NCBI GenBank assembly: GCA_964396845.1
Contig: CAYNGH010000184.1
Coordinates: 1-6,195 of the forward strand
DNA: 6,195 nucleotides
Reading direction: 5' to 3'
Source: CAYNGH01 sp964396845
GTDB taxonomy: Bacteria; Vulcanimicrobiota; JAJTBE01; CAYNGH01
Under the pieces are notes generated by a model. It saw only the letters and a list, made by a program, of their open reading frames with translations, was not told the origin of the DNA and did no database searches. How positions within the stretch are numbered: the first letter of the stretch is position 1; each line of letters starts with the position of its first letter. Both the position numbers and the translations under genes were made by a program. Below, one piece after another: positions 1-5,689 of this stretch.

Positions 1-2
1 AG

Positions 3-809
3 ATGGCGGAAAAAATGGAAAACCTTGAGCCGGGGATTGATCTTATCACCATTGAAAACCTTTCTTTTTCTTATGACGAGAAGGAAGTTCTCACCGACAT
101 CAGCCTGAAAGTACCCCTGGGCATAACCATGGGGATTCTCGGCCCCAACGGTGGGGGCAAGACAACCCTTCTGAAGATCATCCTGGGGCTTCTCAAGGGT
201 TACCGGGGAAAGGTGGATGTATTGTGCCGATATAAACGGGGCCAGGAGAATTTCCACCATCAATGCATGGGCTATGTCCCCCAGAAAAGCACCCTCAATC
301 TGAGGTTCCCTGCAACGGTTCAGGATACGGTGGAAATGGGCCTTTACGGTACTGCGGGGTTTTCCGGCCCCACCAGGGAAGAAAAAGATTATGTCCAGTG
401 GCTTTTAAACCGTACCGGGGTATGGGAAATCCGCAACAAGTCCATCGGCGAGGTTTCCGGCGGTCAGCTCCAGAGGGCCATGATTGCCAGAGCGCTGGTG
501 GGGAAGCCTGCTCTTTTGGCTCTGGATGAACCCACCGTGGGGATTGACGAGGCCGGGGTTATGCAGTTCATCGATCTTCTGATGACCCTCAAGGGGGAGT
601 TGAACCTGACCATCCTGATGGTTTCCCACAATTTTGAAGCTCTGGGGCTTTTCTCTGACCGGGTGGCCTGCATCAACCGCACCCTTCATTATCACGACAA
701 CCCGGATCACCTGACCCGGGAGGATATACGGGGCATATTCGCCTGTGGGTTCGAAGCCTTTCAGAAGACTATGGGCCGGCATCCCGCAAAAGAGGAGGCC
801 CCTTCCTGA
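3..809 (+). CDS. Metal (Zn/Mn-type) ABC transporter ATP-binding protein
   Basis: This is the cytoplasmic ATPase that powers a metal-ion importer of the ZnuC/MntA type. The 268-residue protein has every ABC motif intact: Walker A GPNGGGKTT (47-55), Q-loop Gln94, signature VSGGQ (151-155), Walker B LLALDEP (171-177) with catalytic Glu176, D-loop GID (180-182) and switch His209 in VSHN. After the ATPase core it has the CINRTLHYHD stretch (223-232), a His-containing segment resembling that after the H-loop in ZnuC-like proteins. The next gene is an ABC-3 family permease overlapping by one base, which supports the metal assignment over other ABC classes. The start is uncertain: ATG at 3 is only two bases from the window edge, Met5 at 15 is an alternative, and any SD site is out of view. 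Whether the ion is zinc, manganese or iron cannot be read from the sequence. Confidence 0.93.
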   Translation: MAEKMENLEPGIDLITIENLSFSYDEKEVLTDISLKVPLGITMGILGPNGGGKTTLLKIILGLLKGYRGKVDVLCRYKRGQENFHHQCMGYVPQKSTLNLRFPATVQDTVEMGLYGTAGFSGPTREEKDYVQWLLNRTGVWEIRNKSIGEVSGGQLQRAMIARALVGKPALLALDEPTVGIDEAGVMQFIDLLMTLKGELNLTILMVSHNFEALGLFSDRVACINRTLHYHDNPDHLTREDIRGIFACGFEAFQKTMGRHPAKEEAPS

Positions 810-1627
810 TGCTTTCAATGTTCCGTTATCAGTTTATGCAGAATGCCGCCCTGGCAGGATTGCTGGTGGGGATTCTCTGTTCTGTGCTGTCGGTTTTTGT
901 GGTGCTCAAAAAAATGGCATTCATCGGCCAGGGGATTGCCCATGCGGCTTTTGGCGGTATCGCCTTTGCCATTCTTCTGGACCTGAACATATATGTGACC
1001 ACCAACATATTCTGCATTCTGGTGGCTGTCATGATCGGCCTTGTGAGCCGGCGGGGAAAGGTTTCCGAGGATTCCTCCATCGGCCTGTTTCTTACCACTT
1101 CCATGGCCCTGGGGGTTATTTTTCTGAACCTTCGCACCGGGTACACTCAGGATGTCTTCAGTTACCTGTTCGGCAATATCCTGGCGGTAAATCGGCAGGA
1201 TGTGGTTATGATTGCCCTTCTGGGGCTGGCGGTGATGGCTTTCATTATTTATTACTACCGGAAGCTGCAGTTCTTTGCCTTTGACGAGGAAACAGCCCAG
1301 GTGGCAGGGGTTAACGTGAATTTTCTGTATTTTTCCCTCCTTATCATCCTGTCCCTGGTGATTGTGATGTCGGTTCAGGTGGTGGGAGTGATACTGGTTT
1401 CTGCTCTTCTGATTATTCCCGCTACCATCGCCCTGTTAGTGGGACGAAGATTTACCCAGGTGGTGTTTCTTTCCGTGGCAGTGGGGGTTTTTTCTACTTT
1501 CTCGGGGCTGATTGCATCTTATTACGCCCGGGTTTCCAGCGGTGCCGCCATTGTGGTGGTGCTGTTTCTTCTTTTTATTGTAACTTTTTTCTCAAACAGG
1601 ATTATTAAGAGGTTCGCAGAGAAATAA
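809..1627 (+). CDS. Metal ABC transporter permease, ABC-3 family
   Basis: This is the inner-membrane channel subunit of the metal importer, partner of the ATPase just upstream. Its 272 residues are almost wholly hydrophobic, with about seven to eight predicted membrane segments, and the length is normal for ZnuB/MntB proteins. Family landmarks are KKMAFIGQGIAHAAFGG near residues 34-50 (the conserved M-x-x-I-G-x-x-x-x-H-A region), YLFGN near 119-123, and the VVGVILVSALLIIPA helix near 191-205. The ATG overlaps the TGA of the ATPase gene (TGATG), and the SD site AGGAGG at 793-798 lies inside that gene, so the two should be translationally coupled. No substrate-binding protein gene follows, so it may precede the window. 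The family is clear; the metal is not. Confidence 0.93.
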   Translation: MLSMFRYQFMQNAALAGLLVGILCSVLSVFVVLKKMAFIGQGIAHAAFGGIAFAILLDLNIYVTTNIFCILVAVMIGLVSRRGKVSEDSSIGLFLTTSMALGVIFLNLRTGYTQDVFSYLFGNILAVNRQDVVMIALLGLAVMAFIIYYYRKLQFFAFDEETAQVAGVNVNFLYFSLLIILSLVIVMSVQVVGVILVSALLIIPATIALLVGRRFTQVVFLSVAVGVFSTFSGLIASYYARVSSGAAIVVVLFLLFIVTFFSNRIIKRFAEK

Positions 1628-1670
1628 TCTCACCTGGTGTGCATCTATGTGACATGTGGGGGTTTCCCAT

Positions 1671-1738
1671 GGGGAGCAATCCCCGGGGCATTACTGACGG
1701 GACGGAACGCCGGCGACACCGGGCCTTCCCGGGGAGGA
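1671..1738 (+). promoter_or_regulatory. Candidate structured leader over an SD site
   Basis: The 118-base gap after the permease gene contains inverted repeats. GGGGA-GCAA-TCCCC (1671-1684) would form a hairpin with a GNRA loop. CCGGG-CCTT-CCCGG (1719-1732) would form a second hairpin that covers the first bases of the SD site GGGGAGGA (1731-1738). Alternatively, 1681-1687 (CCCCGGG) can pair with 1728-1734 (CCCGGGG), which excludes both hairpins and also hides part of the SD. No T-run follows, so it does not look like an intrinsic terminator, and I recognise no known riboswitch class. The pairings are seen in the sequence; a regulatory role is inferred. Confidence 0.3.
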
Positions 1739-1745
1739 ATTAAAA

Positions 1746-2342
1746 ATGGCAAAGAAGAGTATTACTGTTGCAGTTTTGTTGTTGCTGGGGTTCTTTCTGC
1801 TGGCGGGAGGGCTTTACGCTCAGCGGAAATACACCATCAGGCTCAACGAAAAAACCTTGAGGCTGGAAACCATGGAGATAAACGGGAAGGTCTGGGTTCC
1901 CCTCCAGGATGTTTCCAACGCCCTGGGAATTCGCTACAAGGCCGATGAGGAAAAGAGTATAATCGATCTGGAAGCTCCTGCCAACTTTATTGTTTCTCCC
2001 CGGTTTGTAACCAATGATGATAAGGTTCTTGACAGCCGTTATTATTTCAAGCTGTCCTATGCCCAGGGGAGTTTTTCCATGGATGTCCTGGTTAACGGCA
2101 AGAAGATTGGCACATACAACGCAGAGGCGGATGTGGAAATAACCCGTTATCTCAAGCCGGGTAAGAACACCCTGGAAACCACCTACCGCTTTATCGGCGG
2201 TAATTCCGGGTTTTATTTCGCCATACAGGAGCTGACCCCGAGCAATGAAAGAATCAACCTTGACGAGATGGACATCATCTATACCGAAACATCCTCCCGG
2301 CCCAGAACCGGGAAGAAAGCATTCAACATCGATGCCCGCTGA
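1746..2342 (+). CDS. Secreted protein with copper-amine-oxidase-N-like domain
   Basis: This is a 198-residue exported protein of unknown function. It starts with MAKK, then a hydrophobic core (about 8-22) and a signal peptidase I site, LYA before Gln26; there is no lipobox cysteine. Residues about 28-76 resemble the small beta domain called copper amine oxidase N-terminal or stalk domain (RLNEKTLRLETM, then NGKVWVPLQDVSNALG and a KSIIDL strand), which usually acts as a wall- or ligand-binding module and has no catalytic role. Residues about 98-160 contain VNGKKIG and EITRYLKPGKNTLE, which look like strands of a jelly-roll carbohydrate-binding fold. The start is firm: SD GGGGAGGA ends seven bases before the ATG. 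It lies 50 bases upstream of a membrane-anchored TPR gene, so the pair may work together in the envelope. The link to the metal transporter is positional only. Confidence 0.7.
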   Translation: MAKKSITVAVLLLLGFFLLAGGLYAQRKYTIRLNEKTLRLETMEINGKVWVPLQDVSNALGIRYKADEEKSIIDLEAPANFIVSPRFVTNDDKVLDSRYYFKLSYAQGSFSMDVLVNGKKIGTYNAEADVEITRYLKPGKNTLETTYRFIGGNSGFYFAIQELTPSNERINLDEMDIIYTETSSRPRTGKKAFNIDAR

Positions 2343-2392
2343 GGCATCCCCGGAAGTGATATTCCCCTCCGCCGAAAGGTAATTTTGATCCC

Positions 2393-3748
2393 ATGGTTGC
2401 TGATGACAGGAAAAAACCATTGGCCCGATTCCTCCTGATAGTTCTGGGGATTCTGGTTCTCCATGGCCTGATTATTATTTATCTTGGCCGGCAGGATCCT
2501 GCACCTTCCACAGGTGATGCTGATTTGTCCCCTGCATCAGCCGTTCCCGCAGTGCCGGTAATGCCCGGTGATTCCCCCCTGCCCGGGAGGATTGACCAGT
2601 ATATGCCCCCCATATTGACCCCGGAAATGGAGGAGCTTTACCGTAATATTGAAAACAACCGTTTCGATGATGCAGAGAAGTCAGCCCGGGCAATACTTGA
2701 GGGGGATCCCGATAACAGCCGGGCCATGGTTGCTCTGGGGGAGATTCAGGAACGCCGAGGAAATTTGCGGGAATCCCTGAAAACATATACCACGGCCCAC
2801 GGGATTCGTCCCGATGATCCATGGCCTCTGGAGCGGATGGCCCGGAACTGGATGCTTCTGGATCGCCCTGACGAGGCCTTGAAGTGTATAGCCACCATCG
2901 AAGAAACAGGCAGGCTGGATCCCTTCGGCCAGGGCCTCAAGGCGGATGCTTATTTATTGCAGGGAGCCGGCAGAAAACAGAAGGGAGATCCCCGCTGGCA
3001 GGAAGATGCCCGGATGGCCGGTGAAATTATCATCCCTCTGGTTCGGGACAACCCCCAGTGGGAGTTTCAGGTGCTGGCGGGGAACCTTCACCTGCTGACA
3101 GATCAGAAAAAACAGGCGGTAAAAGCTTACGAGAATGCCATCAGTTCTGGGAATATTTTTCCTTCCACCCGGATTGATGTGCTGATGGCCCTCACCAGTC
3201 TGTATCATGAACTGGGTGATAACGAAAAATCTCAGCAGTATCTCAACCAGCTGGTGGCCTTTCTGGACAACTGGAAGCCCCGGGAGTATTCCCGGAGTCT
3301 TTACCTGCGGGAATATGCCCTGGTATTTCAGGAAGTGATGCTGGGCAGTGAAGTTCCGCCGGGCAGGATGTTCACTCACCGTCGGTATTACCGGGATCTT
3401 TACCGGGACAGGCTTCAGCTTCCCCAGGTGGAGGTGGATCAGACCCTTTACATTCTTTCTGAAATGGTGGACATGGAATGGGACGAAGGGATTGAAGTCT
3501 GCATCGAAGAGGTGAACGAATATATGAGCCTGGCCCATGGCCCTGATTATCCCGAGTGTTTCTTTAACAAGATGGTGAACCGCCCCATGCGTTATCTTAC
3601 CGGATATGTCCGCTTCGGCGATGTTTATCGGAAATTCGGCCAGAATGACAGAGCCAGGGAGTATTATGAAAAAGCCCTGAAGATTTCCCCGGGCAACAGG
3701 GCAGTGATGAAGAGAATCCAGCTTCTGACACCGGTGGCTCAACCCTGA
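2393..3748 (+). CDS. Membrane-anchored TPR-repeat protein
   Basis: This is a 451-residue probable scaffold protein that I cannot assign to a named family. A short charged N-terminus is followed by one hydrophobic segment (about 12-30), best read as an uncleaved signal anchor. Next come a Pro/Ala/Ser-rich linker (about 36-65) and tetratricopeptide repeats. Clear TPR-like helical pairs lie at about 77-107, 108-141 and 142-175, less regular ones at about 224-256 and 262-295, and a good final one at about 401-436 (FGDVYRKFGQNDRAREYYEKAL, broken here at no gap). Residues about 300-400 are charged and aromatic without an obvious repeat. The bulk should face the periplasm. The SD is weak (GAAAGG at 2374-2379, 13 bases from the ATG); an in-frame TGA at 2357-2359 and no other start codon after it make 2393 the best choice. 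It probably shares a transcript with the preceding secreted protein gene. Confidence 0.8.
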   Translation: MVADDRKKPLARFLLIVLGILVLHGLIIIYLGRQDPAPSTGDADLSPASAVPAVPVMPGDSPLPGRIDQYMPPILTPEMEELYRNIENNRFDDAEKSARAILEGDPDNSRAMVALGEIQERRGNLRESLKTYTTAHGIRPDDPWPLERMARNWMLLDRPDEALKCIATIEETGRLDPFGQGLKADAYLLQGAGRKQKGDPRWQEDARMAGEIIIPLVRDNPQWEFQVLAGNLHLLTDQKKQAVKAYENAISSGNIFPSTRIDVLMALTSLYHELGDNEKSQQYLNQLVAFLDNWKPREYSRSLYLREYALVFQEVMLGSEVPPGRMFTHRRYYRDLYRDRLQLPQVEVDQTLYILSEMVDMEWDEGIEVCIEEVNEYMSLAHGPDYPECFFNKMVNRPMRYLTGYVRFGDVYRKFGQNDRAREYYEKALKISPGNRAVMKRIQLLTPVAQP

Positions 3749-3810
3749 GAAACCAAAGAAGACTTATGTCATGGTTGTTATCAGGGGAGCTCTTTTCAGT
3801 AGGATTGTTG

Positions 3811-3835
3811 AAAAAAGGTTAATCAGCAAAACCTT
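3811..3835 (-). terminator. Weak intrinsic terminator for the ankyrin gene
   Basis: Read on the minus strand, AAGGTT, a nine-base loop and AACCTT form a six-pair stem followed directly by more T residues (six in a row including the stem end). It lies about 60 bases beyond the ankyrin gene stop, in the convergent gap with the TPR gene. The stem is short and has little GC, so termination may be inefficient. I see no comparable plus-strand terminator for the TPR gene in 3749-3894. Confidence 0.4.
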
Positions 3836-3894
3836 GAAAGAAAGGCTTCCTCCAAGATATCCCCCAACAACTCCCCCAAAAAACCTTGCAATTT

Positions 3895-4656
3895 TTATTC
3901 TTTTGCGCCGTGTTCTTTGAGCAGGTCCACAATCTTGGCGTGTTTTTCTGCGATGGCGCATCCCAGGGGGGTTTCGTCAAACTTGTTCTTCACGTTTATC
4001 TGGGCGTTATTGTCGATTAGTTTCTGGATGATGTCCCGGTGGCCGGAAAGGGCTGCATAATGCAACGGGGTGGCATCATATTTGTCCCTGGCGTTGACAT
4101 TGGCAAGACGGCTGATGAGGAGATCCACCATATCCAGGCGACCGAATACCACTGCCATACGCAGAGGAGTATAATCATTCTCATCTCTGGCGTTCACCAG
4201 AACCGGGTCTTCATTGAGAAGGGATGTGACCCTGTCCAGGTCACCTTCCCGGGCGGCCTCGTGGATCAGCTTGACGGATTTGCCCGTATCTCTGGGTTTG
4301 AGCATCCGTATTATCTCTTCGTTTTTTTCAATTTCTGCGGTTTTTAAAGGAGTGACCCCATAAATATTTCGAATTGATTTATCGGCTTCGTGGATGAGAA
4401 GGATCTCTACTGCTTCACGGTTTCCGGTGATGGCGGCATAATGAAGAGGTGTGGCGTCAAACTGATCCTGGGAATTCACATTGGCGCCGTTTTTCAGCAG
4501 GATTCGGGCTGTTTCCACCTGGCCGGCAATTATCGCCTGGCGAAGGGGAGTGTGTCCCTCCCGGTTCTTGTAATTTACCAGAAGGGCATCATGTTTGAGA
4601 AGCTCTTTTATCCTGTCAATATTACCGCTTGAAGCAGCCTGCAGAATTTCATCCAC
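3895..4656 (-). CDS. Ankyrin-repeat protein
   Basis: This is a 253-residue soluble protein built almost entirely of ankyrin repeats, a fold that mediates protein-protein contacts; the partner is unknown. It has no signal peptide or membrane segment, so a cytoplasmic location is likely. Eight repeat units can be read, with the TPLHYAA-type signature clearest at 69-75 and 196-202 and variants TPLRQA (36-41), TPLKTA (102-107), TPLRMA (163-168) and TPLGCA (229-234). The protein is two copies of a four-repeat module joined by a short linker around 122-129. The start is GTG at 4654-4656: an in-frame TGA lies three codons upstream, and the N-terminus it gives (VDEILQAASSG, Met-initiated) matches how such proteins usually begin. 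The SD is poor (ACAGG touching the start). It has its own promoter at 4690-4718, and the upstream hsp20 gene has a terminator, so it is probably transcribed alone. Confidence 0.88.
   Translation of the reverse strand: MDEILQAASSGNIDRIKELLKHDALLVNYKNREGHTPLRQAIIAGQVETARILLKNGANVNSQDQFDATPLHYAAITGNREAVEILLIHEADKSIRNIYGVTPLKTAEIEKNEEIIRMLKPRDTGKSVKLIHEAAREGDLDRVTSLLNEDPVLVNARDENDYTPLRMAVVFGRLDMVDLLISRLANVNARDKYDATPLHYAALSGHRDIIQKLIDNNAQINVKNKFDETPLGCAIAEKHAKIVDLLKEHGAKE
3913..4647 (-). repeat. Intragenic tandem duplication of a four-ankyrin module
   Basis: Residues 4-121 (bases 4294-4647) and 131-248 (bases 3913-4266) of the ankyrin protein align without any gap at a period of 127 residues (381 bases). 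Counting by eye gives roughly 40 percent identity, with near-identical blocks such as DATPLHYAA and AxVN positions in both copies. This points to an old duplication of a whole module, beyond the ordinary 33-residue ankyrin periodicity. Confidence 0.75.
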
Positions 4657-4689
4657 CTGTAATCACACTCGCATTTTCTTCTTTGTCCT

Positions 4690-4718
4690 ATCATAACTTA
4701 AACACAACCTCAGATCAA
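4690..4718 (-). promoter_or_regulatory. Sigma70-like promoter of the ankyrin gene
   Basis: On the minus strand, TTGATC (4718-4713) is separated by exactly 17 bases from TATGAT (4695-4690), which matches TATAAT at five of six positions. Transcription would start near 4683, giving a leader of about 27 bases before the GTG at 4656. It lies between the hsp20 terminator and the ankyrin start, where a promoter is expected. Confidence 0.65.
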
Positions 4719-4754
4719 ACCTTTTTCCATTTATAATTCTTGGGTCAGCCAAAT

Positions 4755-4782
4755 AAAAAAAGCCCCCTCTGTCACAGGGGGG
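4755..4782 (-). terminator. Rho-independent terminator of hsp20
   Basis: On the minus strand, GGGGG-free spacing aside, the arm at 4782-4778 (CCCCC) pairs with 4767-4763 (GGGGG), and CTG at 4777-4775 pairs with CAG at 4771-4769 around a TGA loop with one bulged base. The stem is followed by GC and seven T residues (4761-4755). It begins about ten bases past the hsp20 stop codon. There is no T-run on the plus-strand side, so it works in one direction. Confidence 0.85.
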
Positions 4783-4792
4783 AAACGGGAGG

Positions 4793-5233
4793 TCATTCCA
4801 CGTTTATTTTGTGGGTTTGCCGGTCAGTTTCTGTGTCAGGCAGGGTTATTTTCAGTATTCCCTTGTCAAATTTGGCCTTGAGGCTGGCAGGATCCACCGG
4901 GGACGGCAGTCGGACACTTCTGGTGAAACTGCCGGAAGAAAATTCCCGGTAATAATAATCCTTTTCTTCTTCCTTCTTTTCTTCCTTGTGGGTGCCACTG
5001 ATAGTCAGCAGGTCATCCCTCATCTCGACTGTTATGTCTTCCCGGCTGTAACCCGGAAGGGATGCCTCCACCACGAAATTGCCCTGGTCCCGATAGACAT
5101 TGAAAGCAGGGACACCAACTTTCATTGTGTCAAGTCCCTGGAAGAAATCCGTCGGGAATCCTTCAAAAAACCGGTGGAGAGCTGTCGGGGCCGTTGTTGT
5201 GTTTTTTCTTCTGGTGGGTAAAAGACTCAACAT
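4793..5233 (-). CDS. Hsp20 / alpha-crystallin small heat-shock protein
   Basis: This is an ATP-independent holdase chaperone that keeps unfolding proteins soluble in the cytoplasm and hands them to the DnaK or ClpB systems. At 146 residues it has the usual length. The N-terminal arm (1-38) is rich in Phe (RFFEGFPTDFFQG), as in bacterial class A proteins. The alpha-crystallin domain spans about 40-134, with VEASLPGYSREDI (55-67), LLTISG (75-80), a charged KEEKKEEEKD loop (83-92), and the family signature AKFDKGILKITLP (120-132). The short tail carries I143-N144-V145, the I-x-I/V motif that docks into neighbouring subunits during oligomer assembly. The start is well supported by SD AGGAGGG (5246-5240) six bases before ATG. 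It is divergent from the PP2C-like gene across a long intergenic region. Confidence 0.95.
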   Translation of the reverse strand: MLSLLPTRRKNTTTAPTALHRFFEGFPTDFFQGLDTMKVGVPAFNVYRDQGNFVVEASLPGYSREDITVEMRDDLLTISGTHKEEKKEEEKDYYYREFSSGSFTRSVRLPSPVDPASLKAKFDKGILKITLPDTETDRQTHKINVE

Positions 5234-5239
5234 AATGAT

Positions 5240-5264
5240 CCCTCCTTTAACTTGGTTGTTAAGA
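5240..5264 (-). promoter_or_regulatory. hsp20 SD site with possible thermosensor hairpin
   Basis: The SD AGGAGGG (5246-5240) is directly preceded on the minus strand by TTAAC (5262-5258), a six-base loop and GTTAA (5251-5247), a short AT-rich stem. In another register TCTT (5264-5261) pairs with AGGA (5246-5243) through one G-U pair, with AAC and GTT closing the loop, which would hide the SD. This resembles fourU-type RNA thermometers known from hsp20 leaders, but the helix is short and needs a transcript beginning upstream of 5264. Confidence 0.3.
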
Positions 5265-5280
5265 TAGTTTACACTACCTT
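5261..5280. promoter_or_regulatory. Operator-like inverted repeat upstream of hsp20
   Basis: AAGATAGT (5261-5268) and ACTACCTT (5273-5280) are inverted copies matching at seven of eight positions with a TTAC spacer. On the minus strand the repeat fills a 19-base gap between TTTACA (5286-5281) and TAACAA (5261-5256), an arrangement used by MerR-family regulators, although the -10 match is poor. A different weak candidate for hsp20 is TTGCAG (5325-5320), 18 bases from TAGATA (5301-5296). It is neither a CIRCE nor a HAIR element. I cannot say which promoter is used. Confidence 0.35.
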
Positions 5281-5376
5281 TGTAAATTTTCTTTATATCT
5301 ACTTGTTTAGATGCAGAAACTGCAAAAAAGATTCAAATCTGATTATTTATGATCAGAGCGTGTCTTTAAACTATCT

Positions 5377-5571
5377 GACATTCTCAGGCAGACCTTCCGG
5401 ACAGGTGACCGGCTTTGGCCCTTCCGGGAAAGGAGTCTTCCCGAAGCCCTCTCATTCAGGAGGTGAGCCGACGCCAGATGAGAGGATGAACAGAGGGCTG
5501 ACGACATGCCGGGAGGGGCAGGCCGACTTTGAAGACAGGCCCTGATCAGCTGAGTCGAACTTTCGTCTGGC
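5377..5571. other. GC-rich intergenic island with dense inverted repeats
   Basis: This stretch has no convincing gene and is visibly GC-richer than the AT-rich sequence on both sides. Inverted repeats include CGGGAA (5425-5430) with TTCCCG (5438-5443), extendable by CTT and AAG around one bulge, and GGCTT (5411-5415) with AAGCC (5444-5448). CCTCTCAT (5448-5455) pairs with ATGAGAGG (5478-5485), and AGCCCTCT (5445-5452) with AGAGGGCT (5492-5499). The last two helices share 5448-5452 and cannot form together. CCTTCCGG occurs twice (5393-5400, 5420-5427), and overlapping palindromes CTGATCAG and TCAGCTGA lie at 5542-5553. It could be a non-coding RNA, a regulatory leader of the PP2C-like gene, or a repeated extragenic element. 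I checked it by eye against the consensus of 6S, SRP, tmRNA, RNase P, TPP, SAM, cobalamin and c-di-GMP RNAs and saw no match. Confidence 0.35.
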
Positions 5572-5594
5572 AAAAAGAATCCATGAAAATAAAA

Positions 5595-5639
5595 ATATTA
5601 TGCCGGGAAAAGGGAAGAACCATCACCCCGGAAAAATAT
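5595..5639 (+). promoter_or_regulatory. Inverted repeat before the PP2C-like gene
   Basis: CCGGG (5603-5607) and CCCGG (5627-5631) form a five-pair stem. Beyond a three-by-three internal mismatch, ATATT (5595-5599) and AATAT (5635-5639) extend it. The loop is 18 bases long, and no T-run follows on the plus strand. It lies about 50 bases upstream of the start codon. The function is unknown; it could belong to the leader of the next gene. Confidence 0.25.
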
Positions 5640-5689
5640 GACAAATAAAGCTGGCGGACACTGTAGATTTAAATCAGAACGAGGTATCC

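Noticed and set aside
3861..3882. Two runs of five G on the minus strand in the convergent gap, considered as a G-quadruplex
   Set aside because: Only two G-runs are present where four would be needed, so an intramolecular quadruplex is unlikely.
3764..3961. 65-residue minus-strand frame with a Gly-rich hydrophobic tail
   Set aside because: It begins inside the ankyrin coding region in another frame and runs through the convergent gap; no SD site or family match.
5234..5340. CIRCE or HAIR heat-shock operator upstream of hsp20
   Set aside because: Neither the TTAGCACTC/GAGTGCTAA pair nor the CTTGAGT/ACTCAAG pair is present.
5458..5466. Minus-strand TCACCTCCT, identical to the 16S rRNA anti-SD, considered as an rRNA fragment
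   Set aside because: The sequence around it does not match the 16S 3' end; the match is better explained as an SD on the plus strand.
5252..5545. 97-residue plus-strand open frame through the intergenic region
   Set aside because: It starts inside the hsp20 promoter area, and its composition changes abruptly from Phe/Tyr-rich to Gly/Pro/Arg-rich with the base composition. It resembles no family I know, and only its last 19 codons have an SD within plausible reach.
5343..5573. 76-residue minus-strand open frame over the GC-rich island
   Set aside because: Ser/Arg/Leu-rich low-information sequence with no recognisable domain; the start has no SD site. The inverted repeats explain the region better.
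5583..5648. 21-codon frame MKIKILCREKG... before the PP2C-like gene
   Set aside because: No SD site upstream, it overlaps the 5595-5639 inverted repeat, and a short AT-rich frame of this kind is expected by chance.
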